6,542 nucleotides of DNA, taken from contig JAJYRT010000101.1 in NCBI GenBank assembly GCA_021793945.1, positions 1-6,542 on the forward strand, given 5' to 3'. How positions within the stretch are numbered: the first letter of the stretch is position 1; each line of letters starts with the position of its first letter. The notes under the pieces were generated by a model. It did no database searches. It was not told the DNA's origin and worked only from the letters and a program-made list of their open reading frames with translations. Both the position numbers and the translations under genes were made by a program. This DNA is from Thermoplasmata archaeon (lineage in GTDB: Archaea > Thermoplasmatota > Thermoplasmata > Thermoplasmatales > Thermoplasmataceae). Positions 1 through 5,642 of the stretch are shown in pieces.

Positions 1-798
1 CCCCCTGTGCCCGAATTTCATCTTAATGGTTCTGCCTCCGCCGGACAAGGCAAGAAGTTGATGCCCAAGACATACGCCAAATATTGGAAGTTTACCTGTA
101 TTGCCCTTAAGAAATTCCCTTACCTTTCCAAGGGCAGGGTGAGCTGGATCGCCAGGGCCATTTGACACAAAGATCGCGTCATATTCCGCCTCCAGGTTGG
201 AGATATTTTCGCTGTAGGGAACAACAGTCAGAGAGAAGATTTCAGATATGCTCTTGACAAGGCTTGTTTTGGTGCCAACGTCGATATATAGAATATTTCT
301 CTTTCCCGCCCCTGCAACAGTGTATGATGATATGGTGCTGACGGCGCCGACCAGATCTGTGGCCATTGGATCTGGCCACTCATCAGGAAACTCAGGGGTG
401 TCGGAAATATAAGCTTTCATGACGCCGTGTTCCCTTATCTTGCGAACAAGCAGTCTAGTGTCTACTCCGTCTATTCCAGGCACTCCGTTATCCTTGAGGA
501 ACCTGTCGAGCTGAGTGCCGCTCTCCCCAGAATAGAGGGTGGAATGTGCATCCCTTGTTATCACGGCAGATACCTGTGCGCGATCAGATTCCATTTTGCC
601 TTTTTGCAGCGGATAATTGCCGATTGTCGGTGCGGCAAAGACAAGCATCTGCCCCCTGTATGATGGATCGGTAATGGACTCTAGATATCCTGTCATTGCT
701 GTTGTGAAAACAATTTCTCCATAACTGCCAGAATCATGACCAAACCCTGACCCCTTTATTATGGTCCCGTCCTCAAGAATGAGATATCTATTGGACAA
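1..798 (-). CDS. carA: Carbamoyl-phosphate synthase small (glutaminase) subunit, partial
   Basis: CarA hydrolyses glutamine and passes ammonia to the large subunit CarB, which makes carbamoyl phosphate for arginine and pyrimidine synthesis in the cytoplasm. The 266 visible residues hold the N-terminal CarA domain (early part SNRYLILEDGTIIKGSGFG, then FTTAMTGYLESITDPSYRGQ and GNYPL) and the start of the class I glutamine amidotransferase domain, with SNGPGDP and the nucleophile elbow GVCLGHQLLAL containing the catalytic Cys, then KMKFGHRG. The His/Glu end of the triad lies beyond the left edge; I expect roughly 90-110 more residues. An in-frame TGA at 811-813 leaves no ATG near the N-terminus, so the start is TTG at 796-798, preceded by GAGGGGG seven bases upstream. 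carB probably follows downstream outside the window (inference). The family is certain; only the exact start is slightly open. Confidence 0.96.
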   Translation of the reverse strand, partial: MSNRYLILEDGTIIKGSGFGHDSGSYGEIVFTTAMTGYLESITDPSYRGQMLVFAAPTIGNYPLQKGKMESDRAQVSAVITRDAHSTLYSGESGTQLDRFLKDNGVPGIDGVDTRLLVRKIREHGVMKAYISDTPEFPDEWPDPMATDLVGAVSTISSYTVAGAGKRNILYIDVGTKTSLVKSISEIFSLTVVPYSENISNLEAEYDAIFVSNGPGDPAHPALGKVREFLKGNTGKLPIFGVCLGHQLLALSGGGRTIKMKFGHRG

Positions 799-805
799 AT
801 AGAAT

Positions 806-812
806 CCCCCTC
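806..812 (-). promoter_or_regulatory. Shine-Dalgarno site that fixes the TTG start of carA
   Basis: On the minus strand GAGGGGG lies seven bases before TTG (798-796). The in-frame TGA at 813-811 overlaps this site, so no upstream start is possible, and the next in-frame ATG falls inside the conserved TTAMTGYLES segment. This is the strongest ribosome-binding site in the window. It contrasts with argG and the ACT-protein gene, which have none, and implies that carA mRNA carries a leader. Confidence 0.8.
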
Positions 813-874
813 ATTTCTGGAAAAAGCTCAGGACCGGGATTCCAATTCAACTTATCGCTACCAATTGCAATGTA

Positions 875-889
875 GAATAAAAAAATAAC
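875..889 (-). promoter_or_regulatory. Candidate TATA box or T-tract upstream of carA
   Basis: On the minus strand this reads GTTATTTTTTTATTC, an A/T stretch about 80 bases before the carA start. As a TATA box it would place transcription start near 850-855 and give a leader of about 50 bases carrying the Shine-Dalgarno. The run of seven T could instead act as a termination tract if transcription begins farther upstream, near 957. Sequence alone does not separate the two. Confidence 0.35.
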
Positions 890-906
890 GCTTTAATTCT
901 GGGGAT

Positions 907-950
907 GTGACTTTCGTTTGCTAGCCAGTCAAGGAAGCAAAGAGAGTCAC
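907..950. repeat. Long imperfect inverted repeat (15-bp stem, 13-base loop)
   Basis: The left arm 907-922 (GTGACTTTCGTTTGCT) pairs with the right arm 936-950 (AGCAAAGAGAGTCAC): fifteen pairs including one G-T wobble (913-944), with a single bulged G at 916 and a loop at 923-935. It is the strongest secondary structure I found in the window. If transcribed toward carA it would lie in the far 5' leader, and a T7 tract follows about 20 bases later. Its right arm overlaps the left arm of the hairpin at 942-959. Confidence 0.7.
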
Positions 951-959
951 CTTACTCTC
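942..959. repeat. Perfect 6-bp hairpin overlapping the longer stem
   Basis: GAGAGT (942-947) and ACTCTC (954-959) form a perfect inverted repeat around a six-base spacer. Bases 942-947 are also needed for the 907-950 stem, so the two structures cannot form together in one RNA. This geometry is typical of attenuators and riboswitch-like leaders, although no function is shown. Confidence 0.6.
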
Positions 960-978
960 GCATGATAAGAAAGAGGGC

Positions 979-986
979 ATAATAAA
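979..986 (-). promoter_or_regulatory. Candidate TATA box directed toward carA
   Basis: The minus strand reads TTTATTAT, close to the archaeal box A consensus. Transcription would start about 25 bases on, near 957, almost exactly at the 5' arm of the 942-959 hairpin. A perfect palindrome (992-1008) sits immediately upstream. The placement is suggestive only; the T-rich stretch at 875-889 is a competing promoter for carA. Confidence 0.3.
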
Positions 987-991
987 CGGCA

Positions 992-1008
992 CACGATGTA
1001 CCATCGTG
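992..1008. promoter_or_regulatory. Perfect 17-bp palindrome, candidate operator
   Basis: CACGATG (992-998) and CATCGTG (1002-1008) are exact reverse complements around TAC. The size and symmetry fit a site for a dimeric DNA-binding protein. It lies five bases upstream of the TATA-like box at 979-986 as read toward carA, and could also serve the divergent gene at 1118. A short hairpin in RNA is possible but the three-base loop is tight. Confidence 0.45.
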
Positions 1009-1049
1009 GACATTTTAACTGGAAAGACTAAAGCGACCCGCACGGAACC

Positions 1050-1066
1050 AAAATCCAGTGGATTTT
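1050..1066. repeat. 7-bp perfect hairpin followed by T residues
   Basis: AAAATCC (1050-1056) and GGATTTT (1060-1066) pair around AGT, and T1067 extends a five-T run. On the plus strand it resembles a weak intrinsic terminator, but no gene upstream reads in that direction. It lies about 50 bases before the dehydrogenase gene, so a role in regulating that gene is equally possible. Confidence 0.4.
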
Positions 1067-1082
1067 TCTACTTGATGGAGAC

Positions 1083-1090
1083 ATACTTAT
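1083..1090 (+). promoter_or_regulatory. Weak candidate TATA box for the dehydrogenase gene
   Basis: ATACTTAT is centred about 31 bases before the ATG at 1118, which would give a very short or absent leader. No Shine-Dalgarno is seen before this ATG, which fits leaderless initiation. The match to box A is imperfect. Confidence 0.25.
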
Positions 1091-1117
1091 TCCCACTTCT
1101 CATGCCGTGTTGATAGA

Positions 1118-2161
1118 ATGAGAGACTATGCTGTGATTGGAGGGGGGCACATAGGGAGAGAGATAGCAGGATTTCTTTCGAATGAAGGGTCATGCGTGCT
1201 TGTAGACCCGAACAGGGGAGCCCTGAACCAGGTCTCCTCTGTTGAAAAGATAAAGGGCACAGTTGAGACAAATCCGGAGATTCTGTCCAGCAGCAATGTT
1301 TTCGTGGTCGCCTTGCCGGGAAAGATTGCAAAAAACACGGTTGCCAAGCTACTAAAGGATGGCAGGAAAGTTGTGGATGTATCGTTCTACCAGGAAAATC
1401 CTTTTATCTTTCAAGCAAGTGTGCCTGCAAATTCTGTTTATATACCGGACTGCGGGTTTGCCCCAGGACTTTCGAATATAATGGCGGGTTATTTGTTCAC
1501 GAAGTTTGACACAAAGAGAATTGGGATATATGTTGGTGGATTACCCGCTGAACCAAGGAAGCCATTTCTACATAGCGTAACGTGGAGCGTGGAGGGACTC
1601 ATAGATGAATACATAAGGCCAGCTAGGCTCATTAAGAACGGGGCTACCGTTGAATCTGACCCTCTTGGAAAGACATTCAACTATCAGCCAAGAGGATTTA
1701 TGAAGCTTGAAGGATTCTATTCTGATGGGCTCCGCACCTTGATCAGCACACTTCCCGTCCAGGATCTTTTCGAGATAACTCTTAGATATAAAGGCCATCT
1801 CAAAAACATGAAATTTCTCAAGGAAATGGGTTATTTTGGAGATGAAAATGAAATGTCCCCAAGAAAAATGACAGAGAGGATTTTCTCACAATTTAACGAC
1901 ACCCATGATGTATCTATTCTGGATGTCATTTCTCTCGACAGGAAAGAGCACAGGATTGAGCTAAGGGACTATGGAGATGACCATCTGACTTCGATGGCCA
2001 GACTCACAGGGCATACCGCCGCTATTACTGCGACGTTGCTAACTGAATACCCTGAGATCAGGGGTTTCTTCCCACCTGAGGAATTGGGAAAAGACGAGAA
2101 GAAAATGAATCACATCCTTAACGAGCTAAGACATGAAGGCGTGAAGATAGAAATGACCTGA
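1118..2161 (+). CDS. Saccharopine dehydrogenase-family oxidoreductase, probably lysine 6-dehydrogenase-like
   Basis: This 347-residue protein belongs to the saccharopine reductase/lysine 6-dehydrogenase superfamily. Residues 4-30 form the opening of a Rossmann fold: YAVIGGGHIG carries the GxGxxG motif (G8, G10, G13), and D30 closes the second strand, which favours NAD over NADP (inference). Then come VVDVSFYQENP (85-95), PDCGFAPGLSN (110-120) with the family D-x-G...PG pattern, VGGLPAEPRKPF (139-150) and SVEGLIDEYIRPAR (157-170), as in lysine dehydrogenases, and TLRYKGHLKNM (221-231), the conserved RY-x-GH motif. The product may deaminate lysine to a semialdehyde or carry out the reverse or a related reductive step; carboxynorspermidine or saccharopine chemistry is not excluded. 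The length is normal for a single-domain member. ATG at 1118 lies directly before the first Rossmann strand. It is divergent from carA and convergent with argH. Family sure, substrate unsure. Confidence 0.85.
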   Translation: MRDYAVIGGGHIGREIAGFLSNEGSCVLVDPNRGALNQVSSVEKIKGTVETNPEILSSSNVFVVALPGKIAKNTVAKLLKDGRKVVDVSFYQENPFIFQASVPANSVYIPDCGFAPGLSNIMAGYLFTKFDTKRIGIYVGGLPAEPRKPFLHSVTWSVEGLIDEYIRPARLIKNGATVESDPLGKTFNYQPRGFMKLEGFYSDGLRTLISTLPVQDLFEITLRYKGHLKNMKFLKEMGYFGDENEMSPRKMTERIFSQFNDTHDVSILDVISLDRKEHRIELRDYGDDHLTSMARLTGHTAAITATLLTEYPEIRGFFPPEELGKDEKKMNHILNELRHEGVKIEMT

Positions 2162-2240
2162 TAAAGTGAAGAGCCAGGCTATCATTAAAAATGTTCTATG
2201 CAAATTTGTATTTCATAATAATTTTGCTGCTCAACCGAAC
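2162..2240. other. Convergent spacer between the dehydrogenase gene and argH
   Basis: This AT-rich spacer of 79 bases lies between two converging genes. A five-A run near 2187-2191 reads as a T-tract on the minus strand and could end the argGH transcript. A near-palindrome, ATGCAAATTTGTAT, lies just after it. There is no GC-rich stem-loop, so termination here would rest on T-tracts, as is common in archaea. Confidence 0.35.
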
Positions 2241-3602
2241 TCAATCCTTCAAAATTTTCTCGGCAAGTGATTTATTTTTTATTATATCTTTGGCACGGAG
2301 TAGCACATCTTCCCTTGGCATCCGCCATGAGTTTAAAAGTTTCATCCTTTTCTCCTTTGCGTACAAAATTTCTTGACTACTGACAGAAGCGAATTCAGGC
2401 GGTTTGTGATAATCGAGAGGTATATCTTTCCTTATCTTCTCACCTACCACAGCATATGAATCCTTCCAAGGCTTTCCAGCTTGAAAGATTGAGAATGCCT
2501 CCGCAGTTGCATTTATGGAATTTTCCATTGAATCCGTAGCTTTTTTCTCGTCGAGCTTGAATTCCAACATAAAATCTTGAAAGTGATTGAGAATCTTCTC
2601 GCATAAGATAACAAATTCTATGGTTTTGTCCTTTGATGCCTGAAATTCTCTGTGATAACCAGATCCTTTATTCATCAGGATAGCGGCAGTTGAAACATAG
2701 TGCCCTATAGATTCGGAGGCGTAGCCTTGAACCATTTCAAGAAAGTCCGGATTCCTTTTGTTTGGCATTAGTGAGCTGCCAGTAGAAAACCCATCCGGTA
2801 TTATTAAGAACGCCGCGTCCCCTGCACTAAAACTTATGAAGTCCTGGGATATTTTAGATAAAAAAATCATTATTCTCAGAAGGAGTGTTGACACGTCCAG
2901 ATCGTCAATGCCACGGTAAAAACTTCCAGCCATTGGATTTTGTGCGTTGGACTTGAAACCAAGATTTTTGGCAACAGTCTTGAAATCAATGGGTGAAAAT
3001 GAGCCAAATCCGGAACCATAACCAAGTGGTGAAATAGCTGTAAATTTTTCAGATATATCGAGAGCATCAAGTGACATATCTAAGAATATCCTGGAGAAAT
3101 AGTCAAAATATGTGGAAATCATAATTGGCATTGCCTGGCGATTGTGAGTGTAACCTGGCATCGCCCCACTGAAATCTCCTTTGCGAGTCATCATTGTCTC
3201 TGAAAGGGTCGTGAGGTATTGTGAAATTTTGAGAAGATGGTCAATATAAAACGACTTTATGTCCATGTGGCTCTGCTCGTTCCTTGAAAGAAATATGCGA
3301 AGATTCTTGTATGCATTACCACCATTACCCTTCAGATACTCTTCTACAAACCCATGCACATCTTCAACGGCTGGATCTATTGCTACCTTATTCCCAAGCA
3401 AACGCAAGAGTCCGGAAAGTATAGCATCGCTGTCTTCTGTAGAAATGATGGATTCTTTTCTTAATTGTAACTGGTAAGCAAGAAGAGAGACTATTTCGTA
3501 GTCCAAGAGCATGGAGTCAATCTGCGCATCCTCAACTGTCATGATGTCGGAAATATCCTTACCTGCTTCTTCTGATGCTCCACCACTCCATATCTTTGTC
3601 AT
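2241..3602 (-). CDS. argH: Argininosuccinate lyase
   Basis: ArgH splits argininosuccinate into arginine and fumarate, the last step of arginine synthesis; family members are homotetramers. From ATG at 3602 the protein has 453 residues, normal for the family. Visible motifs are KIWSGG at the N-terminus, EDVHGFVEEYL (80-90; usual EDIH), SRNEQ (106-110; usual SRNDQ), MPGYTHNRQAMP (148-159) with the active-site His at 153, SPLGYGSGFGSFSPIDF (191-207), and the flexible-loop signature GSSLMPNKRNPD (275-286) with the catalytic serine. Several otherwise conserved positions differ, so this is a divergent member. A TTG at 3617 would add five residues and overlap argG, but ATG is preferred because it begins at the usual family start and follows GAGTGA. 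The ATG lies four bases after the argG stop, so the two are almost certainly cotranscribed and translationally coupled. Confidence 0.95.
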   Translation of the reverse strand: MTKIWSGGASEEAGKDISDIMTVEDAQIDSMLLDYEIVSLLAYQLQLRKESIISTEDSDAILSGLLRLLGNKVAIDPAVEDVHGFVEEYLKGNGGNAYKNLRIFLSRNEQSHMDIKSFYIDHLLKISQYLTTLSETMMTRKGDFSGAMPGYTHNRQAMPIMISTYFDYFSRIFLDMSLDALDISEKFTAISPLGYGSGFGSFSPIDFKTVAKNLGFKSNAQNPMAGSFYRGIDDLDVSTLLLRIMIFLSKISQDFISFSAGDAAFLIIPDGFSTGSSLMPNKRNPDFLEMVQGYASESIGHYVSTAAILMNKGSGYHREFQASKDKTIEFVILCEKILNHFQDFMLEFKLDEKKATDSMENSINATAEAFSIFQAGKPWKDSYAVVGEKIRKDIPLDYHKPPEFASVSSQEILYAKEKRMKLLNSWRMPREDVLLRAKDIIKNKSLAEKILKD

Positions 3603-3606
3603 TGCT

Positions 3607-4824
3607 TCACTCTTCAATAATTATTTCACCGAACTGTTTCTTCCTTGCCTTCCTTGTTGTAATTGTCTGGCTCCCGAAAACGTAAATGAAACCTGGGGCT
3701 TTGCTCTGGTCAAAGGTCTGATTCTTCCCATACGTAGACATAAATATGTCATAAAGCGAGTTTGTGCTTTCAACGCCCATCGGAATAACATTCCCTTTAT
3801 ATAACTTGAGTTTGACTGTTCCATTTACAACCGCATTTATGCTTTGCTGGAATCGTTTTATATGATCCATAGCAGGATCAAACCACAATCCACTATAGAC
3901 CATATCTGCAAACTGCTGATCCATGACCTTTTTCAACTGGCTTTCCTTCTTGTTCAAAACAAGGGACTCGAGATATTTGTGTCCGCTTATTATTGTGATA
4001 GCGGCCGGGCATTCGTAGAATTCGTGACTCTTTATGCCTACAACCCTGTCCTCTATCATGTCAATAGCCCCAACTCCACTCTGACCTGCTTTATGGTTCA
4101 ATTCAGCAATCAGATCCCTGAGCAGCATTGGCTTACCGTTTAGTTCAATTGGCAATCCCCCATTGAATGTAATAGATACAACTTCCGGCTTCTCTCCCGA
4201 TTTTTCAACGGGTAGAACCCACCTGTATGCATCTTCTGGAACTCCTTCGTCTATGAATTCCATGCTTGAACCTTCAACCGACCGGCCCCACAAGTTTTCG
4301 TCTACAGAATATTTCCCTCCATAGGGTATCTCTATATTCCTCAATTTAGCATACTCTATTTCCTCGTCCCTGTTCATGTTCATTTCCCTGACTGGTGCAA
4401 TCACTGTGAGGTTTTCATTCAGCGCCTTTATGGAAACTTCAAACCTTACCTGATCGTTTCCTTTTCCTGTTGAGCCGTGAACAACGGTGGTGCATTTGTT
4501 TTGTTCTGCAAATTTCACTGCCTCCATTGACATTAGAGGCCTTGCAAGGCTTGTAGAGAGGGGGTATTTATCCTGGTACAGCCCGTCGTTCATTATCCCC
4601 TGTGCCACGAAATCATCGGAAAACTTCTTTGTAACGTCCTCTGTGATTGTCTTTATAGCTCCAAGCTTTTTTGCCTTTTCTGCTATCCGCTGCAAGTCAT
4701 TTTTTTCCTGCCCAACATCGAGGGTCAGCGTTACAACGTCAAGATTCAGTTGTTCCTGTAACCATTTTATCATCACGGAAGTGTCTAGACCACCGGAATA
4801 CAATAGAAGTGCTTTTTCCTTCAT
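3607..4824 (-). CDS. argG: Argininosuccinate synthase
   Basis: ArgG condenses citrulline and aspartate using ATP (to AMP and pyrophosphate) to give argininosuccinate, the substrate of ArgH encoded just downstream. The 405 residues match the family length. Residues 6-16 carry the N-type ATP pyrophosphatase loop LLLYSGGLDTS, followed by TLDVGQE (34-40), YPLSTSLARPL (87-97), the hallmark HGSTGKGNDQVRFE (116-129; usual HGCTGKGNDQ) and KYSVDENLWGRSVE (171-184) for citrulline/aspartate binding. The C-terminal part (FGSQTITTRKARKKQFGEIIIEE) fits the oligomerisation region. The ATG at 4824 sits just before the first beta strand; no Shine-Dalgarno precedes it, and a TATA-like box lies about 25 bases upstream, so the message is probably leaderless. 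It is the first gene of an argG-argH operon and is divergent from the HTH-ACT gene. Confidence 0.98.
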   Translation of the reverse strand: MKEKALLLYSGGLDTSVMIKWLQEQLNLDVVTLTLDVGQEKNDLQRIAEKAKKLGAIKTITEDVTKKFSDDFVAQGIMNDGLYQDKYPLSTSLARPLMSMEAVKFAEQNKCTTVVHGSTGKGNDQVRFEVSIKALNENLTVIAPVREMNMNRDEEIEYAKLRNIEIPYGGKYSVDENLWGRSVEGSSMEFIDEGVPEDAYRWVLPVEKSGEKPEVVSITFNGGLPIELNGKPMLLRDLIAELNHKAGQSGVGAIDMIEDRVVGIKSHEFYECPAAITIISGHKYLESLVLNKKESQLKKVMDQQFADMVYSGLWFDPAMDHIKRFQQSINAVVNGTVKLKLYKGNVIPMGVESTNSLYDIFMSTYGKNQTFDQSKAPGFIYVFGSQTITTRKARKKQFGEIIIEE

Positions 4825-4844
4825 GAATTGTGATTTACCATTAG

Positions 4845-4853
4845 CATATTAAA
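4845..4853 (-). promoter_or_regulatory. TATA box of the argGH operon
   Basis: The minus strand reads TTTAATATG, centred about 25 bases before the argG ATG at 4824. With no Shine-Dalgarno in the intervening bases, this is the expected geometry of an archaeal leaderless promoter. Confidence 0.5.
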
Positions 4854-4880
4854 TTAGTTAAATATTATATCATTTTTAAT

Positions 4881-4906
4881 GTTATAATTGATTTATAATT
4901 ATAAAC
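4881..4906. promoter_or_regulatory. AT-rich dyad and direct repeats between divergent promoters, candidate operator
   Basis: GTTATAATT (4881-4889) and AATTATAAAC (4897-4906) form a near-perfect dyad with one unmatched base. TTATAATT also recurs as a direct repeat at 4882 and 4893, spaced 11 bp, about one helical turn. AATGTTA occurs at 4878-4884 and again at 4907-4913, bracketing the dyad. The element lies midway between the argG TATA box (4845-4853) and the TATA box of the HTH-ACT gene (4911-4918), where one bound regulator could control both. Such AT-rich DNA yields repeats by chance, so this remains a candidate. Confidence 0.4.
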
Positions 4907-4910
4907 AATG

Positions 4911-4918
4911 TTAAAATA
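4911..4918 (+). promoter_or_regulatory. TATA box of the HTH-ACT gene
   Basis: TTAAAATA is centred about 25 bases before the ATG at 4940. No Shine-Dalgarno lies between them, so transcription and translation probably start at the same place. The box abuts the AATGTTA repeat that borders the candidate operator, which would allow autoregulation. Confidence 0.5.
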
Positions 4919-4939
4919 CACATACATTATGTCGATTTA

Positions 4940-5536
4940 ATGAAAAAAAATGTTAACGAGAAGGTCACGATTGAAAGCCGGGTTGCAAGATTCCTCACGG
5001 AAAACCCGGATTATATGCTTTCATTGAGAGTTGGTGTGGTCAATGTTAGTAAACTGGCACAGCTCATACTGAAAGAAAACGGCGACCTGAATCCCATATC
5101 TGTAAGGGCAGCACTGAACAGATTTAAGAGCAGAGGTAACGGAGAGACTGGGAAAAGCAAGGCGGACGACCTCCTAAAGAAGAGCAAAGTCTCATTGCAA
5201 GACAAGATATGCGTTGTTACGTCAAAAATTCCTCAGACCATGAAATACATATCCGCAACGTACCTCCAGGATAATATCGTATATATTGTAGATGAGATAA
5301 AAAGCAAAATACCGCAGATTTCCCAGGGTATTATAGTCGACAGGGATGTCAGCATGATCCATATATTCTCATCGAGGGAGATAGAGAAGACTCCCGGTTT
5401 TGTAATGCGAATAACACACAAGCTCTTTGCGCGCGGTGTCAATATCCTTCAACTCATCTCATGCTCCAATGAAACGATAATAATACTGAATAAGAAGGAC
5501 TCCACGCTTGCTTACGAGATTTTGACGATGACATAA
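4940..5536 (+). CDS. Putative amino-acid-responsive regulator: HTH-like N-terminus plus two ACT-like regions
   Basis: This 198-residue soluble protein has no signal peptide or membrane segment. Residues about 9-65 (VARFLTENPDYMLSLRVGVVNVSKLAQLIL, then ISVRAALNRFKSRG) look like a small helical winged-helix/HTH region with a basic end. After a charged linker (66-84), residues about 86-145 form an alternating strand/helix ACT-like unit, and residues 150-198 are a clear ACT domain (TPGFVMRITHKLFARGVNILQLISCS, then ETIIILNKKDSTLAYEIL), most like those at the C-terminus of aspartokinases. ACT domains bind amino acids as allosteric effectors, so the likely role is sensing arginine, lysine or a related compound. 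I recognise the architecture as an archaeal HTH-ACT type with predicted regulatory function but no characterised member I can name. It is divergent from argGH with back-to-back TATA boxes, and beside homocitrate synthase. DNA binding is inference; allosteric control of an enzyme through protein contact is the alternative. Confidence 0.8.
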   Translation: MKKNVNEKVTIESRVARFLTENPDYMLSLRVGVVNVSKLAQLILKENGDLNPISVRAALNRFKSRGNGETGKSKADDLLKKSKVSLQDKICVVTSKIPQTMKYISATYLQDNIVYIVDEIKSKIPQISQGIIVDRDVSMIHIFSSREIEKTPGFVMRITHKLFARGVNILQLISCSNETIIILNKKDSTLAYEILTMT

Positions 5537-5537
5537 A

Positions 5538-5590
5538 TCAACCCCCTTCCGGGGATTGACTACGAACTTGATTCAACTGTCCATTTTTTT
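5538..5590 (+). terminator. Hairpin plus T7 tract after the HTH-ACT gene
   Basis: Immediately after the stop codon, TCAA-C-CCCC (5538-5546) pairs with GGGG-A-TTGA (5551-5559): two 4-bp segments separated by one C/A mismatch and closed by TTCC. A run of seven T at 5584-5590 follows 25 bases later. The hairpin is stable, but the T-run is too distant for a bacterial-type terminator. In an archaeon the T-tract alone could terminate. Confidence 0.45.
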
Positions 5591-5612
5591 GACCATTGCT
5601 TAAAAGAATATA

Positions 5613-5642
5613 TGAAAATCCGCCCCCTTGGGAGATCTTTCA
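5613..5642. repeat. Second hairpin in the convergent spacer
   Basis: TGAAA (5613-5617) pairs with TTTCA (5638-5642), and ATC (5618-5620) with GAT (5634-5636) across a bulged C at 5637. A short inner CCC/GGG stem is possible. The structure lies between the converging HTH-ACT and homocitrate synthase genes. An A5 run at 5658-5662 reads as T5 on the minus strand, so it may help stop the homocitrate synthase transcript. Confidence 0.35.

Larger units (their letters stand above)
799..1117. other. 319-base divergent intergenic region rich in inverted repeats
   Basis: This gap separates carA (minus) from the dehydrogenase gene (plus). I see no convincing protein gene and no tRNA (no T-loop consensus with a matching acceptor stem). 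It holds two TATA-like stretches readable toward carA, a 15-bp imperfect stem (907-950), an overlapping 6-bp stem (942-959), a perfect 7+7 palindrome (992-1008) and a 7-bp hairpin (1050-1066). This density of dyads is higher than in the other spacers here and suggests regulatory DNA or a structured leader RNA. A decayed small mobile element is a less likely alternative. Confidence 0.7.

Noticed and set aside
427..663. A 78-codon plus-strand frame inside carA
   Set aside because: It lies wholly antisense to clearly conserved carA codons and its product resembles nothing I recognise; it is a shadow frame.
907..1066. Remnant of a small transposable element suggested by the clustered inverted repeats
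   Set aside because: The repeats are unrelated to one another, no target-site duplication brackets them and no second copy occurs in the window. A genome-wide search could reopen this.
799..1117. A tRNA or C/D box guide RNA in the divergent spacer
   Set aside because: No T-loop consensus with matching acceptor arms was found on either strand, and TGATGG near 1073 does not match a C box with a paired D box.
3603..3617. TTG at 3617 as an upstream start for argH, giving an 11-base overlap with argG
   Set aside because: ATG at 3602 matches the usual family N-terminus, lies four bases after the argG stop and has GAGTGA ahead of it; the five extra residues have no family counterpart that I know.
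3511..3804. Plus-strand frames across the argH/argG junction and within argG (also 3844-4143 and 4487-4852)
   Set aside because: They are antisense to highly conserved ArgG/ArgH coding sequence, and their predicted proteins are cysteine/serine/phenylalanine-rich, as expected of reverse-strand shadows.
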